Shown one piece after another: positions 1-11,500 of a stretch of DNA of 64,000 nt. The position numbers and the translations under genes are program-made. The notes beneath the pieces are model-generated. The model was given only the letters and a program-made list of their open reading frames with translations, was not told the origin of the DNA and ran no database searches. Source of the DNA: Ditylenchus dipsaci (lineage: Eukaryota > Nematoda > Chromadorea > Rhabditida > Anguinidae); the NCBI GenBank assembly GCA_004194705.1, contig SADC01001333.1:124001-188000 (forward strand). The letters are read 5' to 3'. Every line of letters starts with the position of its first letter. Position 1 is the stretch's first letter.

Positions 1-60
1 GAGAGCTACATTCGAGAGAAAGTGCTGCTGACCCTGGCCGGAGATTTAATTGATTTGTGA
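1..60 (+). CDS. 3' end of an unidentified protein-coding gene
   Basis: An open frame enters at base 1 in phase 0 and ends with TGA at 58-60, giving 19 residues that end in LAGDLIDL. Codon choice (GTG CTG CTG ACC CTG GCC) is richer in G and C than the flanking DNA and resembles the real exons of this window. An AATAAA signal follows at 87-92, only 27 bases after the stop, which matches the short 3' UTRs seen for UQCRC2 and NME6. The fragment is too short to name a family. Calling it coding is an inference from the frame, the codon use and the polyA signal. Confidence 0.5.
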   Translation, partial: ESYIREKVLLTLAGDLIDL

Positions 61-86
61 GGGTTTTGTGTGTTTTGTTATCGTGC

Positions 87-92
87 AATAAA
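87..92 (+). other. AATAAA polyadenylation signal
   Basis: AATAAA lies 27 bases after the stop codon of the partial gene at the window start. It is the natural 3' end signal for that transcript. Confidence 0.5.
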
Positions 93-254
93 TAGAGAAC
101 GTACCCAATTTATTCGTTATCACTGTGTTCCTGTACTGTACTTGTTGTCATATTTTTCTATATATGGCTCATTCTATCAGATATTTTTGTTGACACTTTC
201 TTGCACCGGAGCCAGAGCCGCTCTGCTCCCGCTCTGGATCCGGCTCCGCTCCGG

Positions 255-455
255 CTCCGAGTCGGAGCCAGATCCGGAGCGGAAAATTTGCCTTCCAGAG
301 CCGGGAGCCAGATCCGGAGAGGAAAATTTTACCTCCCGGAGCCGGGAGCCAGATCCGGAGCCGGAAATTTTGCCTCCCGGAGCTGGGAGCCAGATCCGGA
401 GCGAGAAATTTGCCCCAACAGAGCCGGGAGCCAGATCCGGGCCGGAAATTTCGAA
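255..455. repeat. GC-rich tandem array, about 41-bp unit, five copies
   Basis: The phrase GAGCCAGATCCGG recurs starting near 265, 305, 346, 387 and 428, so the period is 40-41 bp. Each unit ends in an AT-rich GGAAAATTT-like block. The GC content is far above the surroundings. Long open frames across this block on both strands are products of the repeat and not genes. Confidence 0.85.
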
Positions 456-541
456 ATGCCAGCACTGCCAGGAAAGTGATGAGCAGGTGAGTAGGTCGGT
501 GTGCCAGGAGCGTGGGGTAAGCGGAGAGCCGATTTTGTTAA

Positions 542-729
542 TTACAGTCGACGCCTTCTATAACGACGCTCTTTATAACGATTCGCTCTTTATAAAGATC
601 CGGAAAAAAGAACTATTTGGTCCTGAGCTAAGTCATTCAAGTCAAAACGACGCTCTTTATAACGACGCTCTCTATAACGACTCGGTTTAGCCGGTCCCTT
701 GAGAGTCCTTATAGAGAGCTTCGACTGTA
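542..729. mobile_element. MITE, pogo/Tigger-like (TACAGTCGA family)
   Basis: The ends are TACAGTCGACGC and the inverted AGCTTCGACTGTA, with iterated CTATAACGACG motifs just inside. Short elements starting TACAGTCRA with a TA target are typical of Tc1/mariner-pogo MITEs. At least five relatives lie in this window (7336, 36190, 46502, 58502 and a fragment at 51140). Confidence 0.7.
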
Positions 730-1351
730 TTCAATATCAAAATTTCACGTCTCAAATTTCTTGTACCTTTTTTAAACCTTTTCGTGCAGTGGCACACACA
801 ATTGCACAGTTCCTTCCTTCGGCAAGCCACATCCTTCAACTCCCCCAGCCAACAACAACAACAACGGCCATATTATTGGTTTATTGCCTTTGCCAACCCA
901 ACTCATACACTTTAGCAGCAGTGCCTAAAGTAATGTGTGTGCTGGGAAGCCCAAAAATAGCATCTTTCCCAAGAACACACTACCTCTCTCTGCCCTATAT
1001 CATAATTGGTGTTGGTGAAGAGGCTTGCTTGCTGCTGCTTGAGGCACCCTCATATATACAACGCAACCCAGCAGCAGCCTTAGAAGTGCAGTCTAAAAAA
1101 GGAACTGCTCTATAAGGCAAATCGGGATTGAAGTGAGCCAGTAAAATGTATGAAGAAGACGAGCCAAAATTGCAGCCAATATACTACTAGTTGCTGATAA
1201 GTAGATGGCTAAATAGGGATGTAGGCAAGGCAATTGAAGATGCGAGAATTTTAACTTTTTATATCGGCGGGATTATTTTAACAAATAACAAGGAACGCTA
1301 AGTTATTTGTAAATGTTGCTATTTTTTCGTTTAACCGTAAATTCTGTAATT
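730..1351. other. Non-coding, CA/CT-rich stretch without a supported gene
   Basis: CAA and CTC runs and moderate complexity are seen, but no frame has splice sites or a recognisable motif. A regulatory role for the unidentified upstream gene or for other transcripts cannot be excluded. Confidence 0.4.
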
Positions 1352-1495
1352 GGGCGGCCGCATAGGCGTACATAGAACTTTCGGCGTACATAAGATTTTT
1401 CGGGAGGCTTAAAAATTCTGACGGGGGGGGGGGGTATTTATATGCGGTAAGACACCCTCCCGCCTCCCCTGGTTACGCCTATGTGCGCCCGGCCG
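1352..1495. mobile_element. Short inverted-repeat element (GGGCGGCCGC...GCGCCCGGCCG)
   Basis: Imperfect inverted ends containing CATAGGCGTA and TACGCCTATG bracket about 144 bp with a G9 run. A relative with CATAGGCGTATCC and AACGCCTATG ends lies at 24295-24450. Confidence 0.5.
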
Positions 1496-2390
1496 TTTTG
1501 TTATTTATCCTAAAGGGTCGCCCTATTAAGACACATAGGCGTGAAATTTTCAAAGCAAACAGTATCACAACAAATGAATTTTTATAGAGGTCTCCTTATT
1601 TTTTAATCGGCTTCAAGCAGGGGCATGAGAATTAGTTGCCAAATTTTCAAATTTCACCAGATAAAAGCCATTAAAATATTTAAAAAAATCGTAAAAATTC
1701 GACTGCATGATCAGGCGGTGCGATGTGTTTCATTTAGCTGCAGTCATAAGCGACTCAACCTACGTAACACGTGGTTACAAGACTTACTTTTGCTGATTTT
1801 TGTATTATTCCGCGGCTTATCTTAGCAAAAAGCTTGGCCCTGGTCAAAAAGTCAATGATCACGGTAAACTTAACTGAAATTTAAAATAGGTTATAGACAT
1901 CATTGTCAGATTTGTCAGTTTCATTCAAAAAATACCCGGATAACGTATGCCTTTTGAGAAACCTTGTCTAAAACAGTCTCCTGTGTGATTTCTTATAAGT
2001 GATTTCTTATAAGACATCAAAAAGTATCAGCATATGTTTGAATAGGTCGAGAAATTGGTTTGCCACACCCACTATGACCTTCAGAGAAGGAGTGTCCAAT
2101 CCAATTAGGTGTTGCAGGCGAAGATGAGTAGAAGAAAGAGGAATGTGTGTGTGTCTGCAATCAAAAGAACATTGCCATCTGCACTAAATTAAGCCAGAAG
2201 AAGTCATCATACAAAAATTTCAGACCAGACCCATTGGCTATACTTTTGTGATTAATACGCTTTTTTATGAAAAATATCTACTTGTGCTAAACTATAAAAA
2301 GTAAAAATAAATCACAAATGATAAATCTGACATACCGTAAATGGGGGAGGGCTTTCAAACCTAGGCTTTTCCGTGGACTTTCAAAGTCTC
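1496..2390. other. AT-rich intergenic DNA, nothing recognised
   Basis: No frame has codon bias, splice signals or family motifs. I see nothing here beyond AT-rich background. Confidence 0.4.
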
Positions 2391-2507
2391 ACCGTATTTC
2401 CTCCAATAAGCGCGCATGCTCTAATAAGCGCGCACCCCCTACTTTGAGGACCTACATCTCAGCCTAGAGAAATTTTTTGCAAAGTGTAAATTAGAGGAAA
2501 TACGGTA
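2391..2507. mobile_element. MITE, TACCGTATT family
   Basis: The ends ACCGTATTTCCTC and GAGGAAATACGGTA are inverted copies, with AATAAGCGCGC iterated inside. The family is repeated through the window (4111, 9456, 15553, 30705, 46947 and the palindrome at 57562). Confidence 0.65.
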
Positions 2508-2975
2508 TTTACATTGTTTCGTGGGTTGCACATACGAATTGTAAAAACAGTTGCAATGGGATGTATCTCATCGACTATCACGAGAAGCGTAGCCAGAAAT
2601 TTCTGGCGCGGGTAGAGACTAAAGCCTCCCAGAGGTCACTTTATTTACTGTTTTTGAGTTTTATAGTGTTTTCATAAGTGATTTTTTGTAACTTTGAACC
2701 TTCTCTTCAAAAAACATGTACCTCGATTTTTTCTAAAAAAAATTTCGGTCGATAGAGCAGACGATTCTGAGTAACTTTGCTAGAGACAGCTCAGTTTTGT
2801 AGTGAATGTTTTTCGAGATAGAGCCATTTCAAAGTTGGCTGTTATGGGAGCTATGAACAAATGTGTTCTTCTTTATTTTTCGATTTTTCGCCATGTATAT
2901 ATCACTGAACCTATGCACTTATAATATATTTTCTATGCAGAATTGAACGGGCTATTTTGGTATATAAAATTTTTG

Positions 2976-3232
2976 AAGCTACTGTCATATGCCCCCTCCT
3001 CCCAAAAAAAAGCTGCTGTAATATACCCCCCCCCAATAATTTTTCAGGCACCCCAAAAACCATACTTTTTTTGGAAAAATGGTAAAATTATTACGTGTTG
3101 TCCCTGAGACTAATGCCTAAGGCCCAAAGCCTAAGGCTAAGCCTAATTCCTAAGCCTAAAAATTATTCAGGGGGGGGGGGGGTATATTACAGGAGGGTTT
3201 TTTTTGGAGGAGGGGGTATATTACGGTAGCGC
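2976..3232. mobile_element. Foldback element with C-run/G-run arms
   Basis: The left arm has CTACTGTCATATGCCCCCTCC and TAATATACCCCCC; the right arm is their complement, ending GGGGGTATATTACGGTAGC. The CCTAAGGCTAAGCC-type core is a degenerate simple repeat. Confidence 0.6.
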
Positions 3233-4110
3233 CAAATTTTGCATACAATTACATAAATCTTCATAAAAACACCAAAGTAAAAAACTCCATTTTTCCAAAC
3301 TCTTTTTTTAGCCTAAAATTATAAAGTTTTCGGCTATTAAAGTGTGGTCCCTAATTTTTGACGACAGATTCTGATAGAGCAGACAATTCTGCATTGGATG
3401 GTGATGAAAAAATCGGAAAAAGGCGATGCGTGCAGGAGTTCTAGGCAAAAAGAATTGCTAACTCAAAAAAATAATGTATTGAAATTGTTTTTTGTCGTAG
3501 AAACTTGTCATTCTGACACCAAATCGTGTTCAGCATAATAGATTTGCTTGTAAAAGTGCTCTTGGTTGTAAAACTTCGAGACAAAACTATTTAAATTCGG
3601 ACTTTTTAAAAGTTTAAATATTTTTTGTCTCGAAAGGACTTCGAAATTTCACATTGAGTTTCTGATTAAAAGAACAGTCTTATAAGAAAATCAACCACGA
3701 TGAACACGGAAACGGTGTCAGAATTTGGAGTTTGACTAGAGAAACTCAAGCTTCAGCTTAACGTCAGTTTTTGTGACTTTTTTTGCTTAACACTCCGTAA
3801 TTAACCTTTCACTTGGCTTTTTAGTAATTTTCGTTGCAGTTTTTGTTGCTCTGTCAAATGGTATACACTTTTGTCCGTTCGGAACTGCCGGATTACACTT
3901 AATTTTGCATTAAAGTATCAACAACGTTTCTGAAAAAATGACATAGTTGTTTCTTCAGACCTAAACTCTTCATTTTTATTATAGTAAGAACCTTAACGAT
4001 ATGCCATTAGAAAGCTCACATTCTATCTTGCCTTTAAAATATCACTTGTTCAAGGAAGTATAAAGAATTTTGTTGTTTTTTCACACTTCTAGAATTTTAT
4101 TAAAAATACA
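3233..4110. other. AT-rich intergenic DNA, nothing recognised
   Basis: No supported gene. Scattered TTTTT and AAAAA tracts and short self-complementary segments only. Confidence 0.4.
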
Positions 4111-4345
4111 TACCGTATAACCTCTTTTAATCACCCATGGGGATTATTTTTCAACCCTCCGGAAATCTGAAATATTTGAGATCAATCTCAAGATTTTTGG
4201 GTGGAAACCCAAAATCAAAAGGCGGAGCAGGTAGAGCTCGTGGAAGTTAAGAAAACTCAAAAGACAGATTTGCGAAAATGTGTCTTCTGGCATAGATATA
4301 GGTCTTCTAAGTCAGGGGTGGGAGATTAATAGAGGTTATACGGTA
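4111..4345. mobile_element. MITE, TACCGTAT family
   Basis: TACCGTATAACCTC at the left is inverted as GAGGTTATACGGTA at the right. The interior carries the phrase GGTAGAGCTCGTGGAAGTT, which recurs in other members (near 28611, 31440 and 47065). Confidence 0.75.
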
Positions 4346-4498
4346 AATTTTTGAATAGTTGTGTTCTTTATTCATTTTTGAATTCTGATGCGTTTTTGAT
4401 CCTTTGGATCCCTAGTCAAAATTAGACCTTAACGCCATCCAATTTACTTGGGCGCAGCGTAAACTGTGTGCACAGCATATGTTAGAATAGACTCAAAT

Positions 4499-4901
4499 GG
4501 CCCTATCCTAGAAGAGGACATTTTTTGCCTTGGTCCCCCTGTTGTTTTTTCATCACTTTTTTGGTCTTTTTTGTCATTCTTTTTGTTTATATGGTTCATT
4601 GGATTACATATTATTTTTGCTAGAATTTCAATGGTGCGCACAACTCTTGTCGAGACGATCGAAAAGCCTGATTTTGCAAGTCTGCGCTTGAAACATTTGT
4701 TCCAATTCAGCCTAGATGACACAATTGCCTTTCTTGCCAATTCCAAACTTCTGAAGAACAATATGACATGTGAAAGTGTGGAAGCGTGATAAACGCTTAG
4801 ATATGCTTTGTTGTTAATGCCAGAAATAAAAAGACCAAAAAAGTGATGAAAAACAACAGGGGAGACCAAGGCAAAAAAATGTCCTCTTCTAGTATAGGGC
4901 C
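4499..4901. mobile_element. Foldback DNA element with 8-bp target duplication
   Basis: The ends are GGCCCTATCCTAGAAGAGGAC and its near-complement. The flanks ACTCAAAT (4491-4498) and ACTCAAAC (4902-4909) look like an 8-bp target-site duplication with one change. Open frames of up to 169 codons on either strand are explained by the long inverted arms. Confidence 0.75.
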
Positions 4902-4909
4902 ACTCAAAC

Positions 4910-7335
4910 AAAAGTTTTGATTTTACAGACCAAAACAAGCTTCTGCATGCCATTCAACACCTTTCGTCAATTTTTTATGTTAGATGCCCATTTTACCATT
5001 AAAACAAGTGCATTGTTCAACAAGTTCAACATAACTAGCAGTGAAATCTGTATTTCCCTATTCTTCTATTACAATCTGTGTTTTCATCTCTGGTTGTCTT
5101 TGATGAAATCAAACGTTCGGTTGCTTCCCGCATTACTCATCACTAGCCACCCACCCAATCAAAATAATAGTACTAATACTAGTGAAAACCAGCGGTGCAA
5201 AAAAGAAAAGAAAGAAAAAAAAACAAACAAATCAGACAGCTAGAGCAAATTCGCAATAATTTATTGTGTCTCACAAAAACGCAAGCCATCAAAAAAAGTT
5301 TTTGGAAAAACTACAAAAAGGTTTTTGAAATAATGAGTACTGTGAATGTCGGCGGACAACAGGTGGAACCAAACTTACTTTACGAAAAGAATACTAACTA
5401 GCCACTTTACCACTAAGCCGCCGTGACCTTCTTCCTTGTGCTGTTTTGTATCTTTTATATTCCTCTCTACAAAATACGAAATTCTTCTTAAGCAAAACAA
5501 ATCCCAGTTAACAAATTCTTGAAGCCAAGACCCCCCCACTTCTTAGCAACACCGCCAGCCTAGCTGCCCTTCCCTAAGAAGAATTAGTAGGCAGTTGCTC
5601 TATACATAGCAGTGTGTCCACAGATCCATCTCTCCAAAGCAGAGAAGGAGAGGGCCCCCATAACAACCACTACCCCGATGACTAGTAAACCCCAGAATTC
5701 GTGCACACTCCCTTTCTATCCCTTCCAACGCTCAATCCCCACTGTTTGTCAATAATGTACGGTCCCCCAACTCCCAGTGGGCGTGCTAGAGTATAGGAAT
5801 AGAAAGCCCCAAAATTCGTGCACACTCCTATAGTCACTCCACAGTTAACTGGCAGTCTAATGGGTGGCAGGCCCACACTATTTCTCCAACACCCCAGCTC
5901 CTCCGGCAGCCCTTGTTTTGATGCTAGAGCAGTGGGTGGGGAGTGCAGAACTGCTCCCTTGGTCTATTTTTAAGGGGAGAGGCAGAGAGGGAGGCAAGCG
6001 TGTGCCTCTTCTTTGCTCTCAGTAGCAGGCTCTAGGCCATTTGCAGCAGGGCGGGGAGGAGGAGGAATATATCGGAAGAATAATGTTGGCTGGCTGCTGC
6101 TGCTACTGCTGCTGTGTTTGACATTCATCGGAGTTTTGTTTTAGTTTGGGCAGGGATGTGAATTATTTAGGTAATGAGTAGTAGTAGCTCTCGGTGCCAC
6201 TGATAATACTCCTGCTATTGCGGTAAGTCATCTGATGGCTCGTGGTTCAAGCCATTTATTACAGGGGTTGCGTGAGAGCAAGAGGGAGTCTTCGCTGGCC
6301 TTGGAGCTTTATGTGTGGAGCACAGTTAATTGTTATTATTATGAAGTATTGTTTTGCGTGCACCAATGTTCGACTCGAGCTGTGAGATAACTGTAAGGAT
6401 TGCTCATCGGAATAACACCGTAGATTTGGAAATAAGTGGTATTCAATTTGCCCGCTAAAATCTGATAAATGCCCGCTAATTTGTAAAAAATGTCTGCTGT
6501 TTTTTTTTGAAACAAAATAAGCGATAATTTTTTCAAAAAATTGGCGGGAATTTTTCGAAGACTAGCGGGCAGAATTAAATATCACTCTTTGGAAATTTAA
6601 GAATATAAAAATCAGTGGTTTCTTTGTGAAATCCTTCAAATTCCCGATTTTTGTTGTATTACAAGTCTCTTGAATAAATTGAGAGATTTATACCAATATT
6701 TTTAGTCTCGAAATTCAGACTTAAGTTTGCGTATATCCAAAAAGTGCGAATCGCTTGTTTGTATGTATTTTTAAATAATCGAAACATATCGTGGGGTGTG
6801 TTCTGATAAAACTTGGTATGGAATACTGCGGCTTTAAGCTGAGAATTTGTTGCAAGGCCTATGACTCAAGTGTGTCGACCATAGTTAGCGTCGGCTTTGG
6901 CGAACTTTCATTGTGATCACATCAAAATCTATGCTTTTAGTTTTGAAAGGCTTCCGAACTTATACAACATAAGCCTAGATTAGTGCAACGCGCTAGCAAC
7001 CTTCATTAGCAGTTTTTGAGATAATATCAGTTGTGGATCATATGGTACATTTGAAATAGGCTACAATATTTCTAGTTAGAAGGGATATTCAAATTTGACC
7101 GGCTGGAATGTTGACAGGAGCTGTAGGCAACATCGTGACTATTTAAGGCATAATCAAGAATTTAACGAGTTTCATATTGTTACAATATTATGGCGTGGGT
7201 AAAAAGTGGGGCCGATTTCCAATGTTCGTAACTTTGTTGATGAGATGATCAACCGATTTTTTTGGATAAACGCTGCTAGGGTCGAATTTGATTGAATCTT
7301 TTTGAAATCCTTCAAATTCCCGATTTTTGTTGTAT
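4910..7335. other. Intergenic DNA with a CT/GC-richer patch near 5540-6240
   Basis: No gene is supported. The patch at about 5540-6240 is of higher complexity, with CCCC and CTG runs and a direct repeat of a phrase reading AATTCGTGCACACTCC at about 5697 and 5814. It stands out from the AT-rich surroundings and could be an upstream control region or a relic. It lies 2.4-3 kb before the 14-3-3 start codon. Confidence 0.3.
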
Positions 7336-7479
7336 TACAGTCAAAACTCGATATAGGGACCGGCCAACAGGTGGCGTTATAGCGAGGGTTCATTTGACTA
7401 AATTTTAGTCTAAACTGACCAAATCGGTCTATTTTGGGTGGTGTCTTATTGGGTGGCGTTATATCGAGGTTTGACTGTA
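7336..7479. mobile_element. MITE, TACAGTCAA family
   Basis: TACAGTCAAAACTCGATATAG at the left and CGAGGTTTGACTGTA at the right are inverted ends. GGTGGCGTTATAGCGAGG occurs inside. Confidence 0.7.
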
Positions 7480-7729
7480 TTGTATAAAGGATGTTTCTAT
7501 CACTCAGTTACACGGTCGACCGTCCTCACAAATTACTAAGAGTTCGTTCGTGTTTGAAGTGCGAAGCATCTTATAATATACCAGAAAATTCCAGGTACCA
7601 GTCGCTGATTTCACCGGGAATCCTTATAACTTTTGCTAATTTTCGTTAGTGAGCTTATAACACTAGCGCCCAAAATCGATTATGATTTTGAACCGTTTTT
7701 ACCTTTGTTTCTACGCAGCTCTAAAATAG

Positions 7730-7933
7730 GGGAGGAGAAGAATGGGCCATTTCAAATTGGGCCAATTTCAAATTGGGCCATTTCAAATTGCGCCAAGTTA
7801 TTGGCAATTTTTTAACTGTTGTTTGATTCAAAATCGTGGCCCAATTTGAAAATGGCCCAATTTGAACCTGGCCCAATTTGAAATGGCGCAATTTGCATTG
7901 GCGCAATTTGAAATGGCCCATTCTTCTCCTCCC
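7730..7933. mobile_element. Small DNA transposon with iterated AATTGGGCC ends and 9-bp target duplication
   Basis: Arms start GGGAGGAGAAGAATGGGCC and are inverted at the right. Each arm is built from repeats of a short phrase like AATTTGAAATGGCCC. CTAAAATAG flanks both sides exactly (7721-7729 and 7934-7942). Confidence 0.8.
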
Positions 7934-7942
7934 CTAAAATAG

Positions 7943-8388
7943 CTGACAAATTTACTCCTTAAACTAGCTTAAAAATTCCTCATCGATCTCGAAAACCATA
8001 TGTTCCACTTATCTTATCTGCATTTCCTTAACAACCACGAAAATCTCAAAAATCCGTCCAATTTGTGCAAATAATCTTGTTTTTATTGCTCCAAACTTCC
8101 AAAACCACCATTTTTCCATGTATTTTTAAATTATCCCAAAAATATACATTGTGGTTTTCATAAGAATTTTTCCTTAATCCCCAGCCTATAACACTTTGTA
8201 CCCTGAAACACATCAAAATATTTGTTCCAGAAAACTGGGTGGTGTCTTGTTGCATGTTCATCCTGTGGTTAGTCATGCTCCCTCTTTCCCTGTTCATTTT
8301 CTTCCTTTTGCTTCTAAGAAGGGAACGAGAGAGTATTAGAAAAGCAGACAGTTTTTTGAATGGGATTAGGCGGGAAGGACAGGCACTG
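7943..8388. other. Upstream region of the 14-3-3 gene
   Basis: No frame is supported. The stretch precedes the TATA-like site at 8393 and probably holds promoter sequence. Confidence 0.3.
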
Positions 8389-8392
8389 TCCC

Positions 8393-8400
8393 TATATATA
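8393..8400 (+). promoter_or_regulatory. TATA-like element upstream of 14-3-3
   Basis: TATATATA lies about 190 bases before the start codon, in front of a pyrimidine-rich stretch (CTGTCACTTCGTCTCTGCCCC) suited to a transcription start. A pyrimidine tract plus CAG at 8537-8539 could end an intron in the 5' UTR or serve as a trans-splice acceptor. Confidence 0.4.
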
Positions 8401-8588
8401 CTGTCACTTCGTCTCTGCCCCAATTTGGCATTTTGCTCCTACTGCTGCTTGCGAAATTTATCTATGCATCATTTGTATTTTCATTGCTGTATTTAACAAA
8501 AATTTAGTCGTTCAAATTTTAATTTCTTTGATTTTTCAGCTGAATCTCTTCTCTCTTGCAATCCAACCAACCACTTTCAATAACCACA

Positions 8589-11500
8589 ATGTCTGAGAAC
8601 AAGGATGAACTCGTGCAGCGCGCCAAGCTCGCCGAACAGGTAACTATACAGTCGACTATCGATAAAGCGGTACCTCCTTTTGAAAATCAGGTGCCGAATT
8701 ATCGAGGGTCTCGAGTCTTTGTAACAAAATATAGGTATTGTCAGAAGAATTACCAGAAAAAGCAGAATATTTTAGATTTACGGACCAGACAAACATTCGG
8801 AAACATAGTCCTATGTTGGAAAGAATGGAGCATCAGTGGTTCATGCGGTCGATCAGTTGATGGGTTACATAAAGTTTTTTGAACAGCTCTTGAAATTTTT
8901 ATTACCGTTTTGTCAACTGTCTCTCACTATGAAGAACAGTTAAATAGCAGGGCTGCCATCTCAAAACTAAAAAAGACATTTGGTCAAAAAAAAGGAATTT
9001 GAAAAAAAGTGCATTTTGTATAATGCTTATTGCCATTTTGAAGCGAAAAAAAAGAGTTTGACTATTTGGGGTATTATAAAATATGAAATATTTGGGGTCC
9101 CAAAAAGGTACAAATCCTTTTTAAAAAGGACATATGGCAGCCTTGTTAAATAGGCACTTTTAGAATCGTTAGTCAAAAAAAGATCAAATGGTATGTAACC
9201 CATCAACTGATCAACCGCTCTAAACACTAATCCCTCTTACAACGCTATTCCTGGTCGCTGGCAGAGGCTCGACTGTATATAATCAAATAAAACGCTCGTT
9301 TTAAAACGAAGTCCTTTATGTTTCGGTATGGCGAAAAGAGTTGCCACAAGCTCGATTATTTTTGCTGGGTTCATTTTTAATCAAAAATTACTTGTTTTTC
9401 ACTGTCAACTCAAAAATTCTTGTGCATACGGTTGGATCTGATTGACTCAATTGAATACCTTATTATCTCTAATAAGCGCCCCGAGGCGCTTATTTTTCAA
9501 CCCTCCCAAGATTGAGAAAATTTTGGGTGGGGGGGGGGGCGCTAAGAGATAATACGGTATTTGTTTATGATTAGAAAATTTAACACTTTGTAACAAAAAA
9601 TTAATAATAAAAGCCTTGTTATTTGAACACCTTTTGTGCCGTTTGTTCATGAGTCCACGCACTTTTCTTCAGGAAATTTTCTTTTTTAATATTTACTCAA
9701 AAACAGTTGTATATTGAGCTGAAACTGATAAGCTGTGCCACGGCGTGTCAAACACGTCAAAAGACCAAATCGAGATCTTCGTATAGAGACAAATTCGTTT
9801 AAAAAACATTTTGAATTAATTTTTTTTTGTTTTTTAGCTTTTTCTGTTTGCGGTTATAACTTCGCTTAGGTAAGCTGTGTTCGATTTCTTTTTATAACAT
9901 TGGAAAGCTCTAAGTTTGCTTTTACGATTTGAAAAGAAATCAAGCTCTGTTATAAATGTTAAAAAGTTAAAAAAATTAAAAGTTAAAATTTATCGGTTTG
10001 GCAGAGTCAAGTTGCTTACTTGAAAAAGTTATTTCTCAAAAATTCTCTGCTAAAAAAATTTCCTGTCTGGCACGATCGTAGCACGTTCAATCAGCTATCT
10101 CATGCACATCACAGTTATTCCAAATGTGTAGTTCTCATCGAGAAAGTGGACGATTTAGCAAAAAAAAAATTCCTGGTATTTCAAGTGGGTTTCGGCCTGC
10201 AACTCAGTCATGATTGTTCTTAAACCCTGTGCTGATGGTCTTGTTATATAGCCAAGAGACCGAAGATCATTTCGACACCAAACTTGTAAATAAAACATGA
10301 AAAAATGGGGTAAAAATAGGATATGCACCCAGGCGGATTTGAACCTATGACCTAGACAATGCGTATACAAAAGCATGTCCTCCCTTTAAATAGGATAAAT
10401 TGAATTTGAAACAGACTTTTTAGACGAGAAGTATCCATATAAAATTTAAAAAACCAGTTTTATGAATATTTAGTGCGTAAAATTGAGCATATTTTTGTCA
10501 ATGATATTTAAAAATGAAAAAACTATTATGAATTTTCATTAAAACAGAACGCCAAGCCCGATTTGGTCATTTGACTTGTTTGACACGCCGTGTGTGTAGC
10601 AGTTTAATTTAAGGGTGGAATTATTCCTGCAGTTGACTATGAATACTTATTGGAATTGTTTTTCAGGCCGAGAGGTATGATGACATGGCTCAGTCTATGA
10701 AGAAGGTAACTGAGCTGGGCGCTGAGCTGTCCAACGAAGAGCGCAACCTGTTGTCTGTGGCCTACAAGAACGTAGTGGGAGCTCGCCGATCCAGCTGGAG
10801 AGTCATCTCCTCCATCGAACAGAAGACCGAAGGCTCGGAGAAGAAGCAGCAGATGGCTAAGGAGTACCGCGAGAAGGTGGAGCGTGAGCTGCGTGACATC
10901 TGCCACGATGTTTTGGTAAGTTATTCCAGATTCAAGAAGGTGGCAAACCCACCAAAATTAAAAAATGGATGCCACCCCCAGAACATACCCCCAGAACTTT
11001 AATGTTTAAATTTTTATCCCGTCTTCAGCTCTCTCTCTCAACGAATGTGGGAACCTTTTTTATTTATACGAATTAGTCACGAAAAAAACTTATCGGTTAT
11101 ATTAGTTGTCTCAGACATTGTAAGAGAAACGCACTCTTTCGTTATAAAAACAATATGTCTAAGACTGTGGATTCGTATAAACAAAAAATTTAAAAGTTCC
11201 GATGTTTCAACTGGCCGCAAATTTTCGGTTACTGATTAAACTAGGAAAAATAACATAAAAAGCGTACAATTTTTTATGGTGTACAATCAGTGTTTTTAAT
11301 TGGGGTTCATTGAGATTAAAGTACCTTGGAGAATGGTCACTTTGCGGAGGTTACACTTAGGCTTAGGGCTGGCTTAGTACTGGACCGAACTTGTTTAACG
11401 AAATAAAAAAAGTTAGCGAAAACACAAAAAGAATTTAAGCGGATAGTAAGCGCTGAGCTCAGAGAAGTACTCGGAAAGAGACACCGGCAAAACAGTATGA

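Noticed and set aside
70..690. 206-codon open frame near the left end
   Set aside because: It runs across the GC-rich 41-bp array and a MITE; Glu/Pro/Arg/Ser bias comes from the repeat, and the opposite strand is open too.
4444..4953. 169-codon minus frame
   Set aside because: It spans a foldback element; both strands are open because the arms are inverted copies, and no motif is present.
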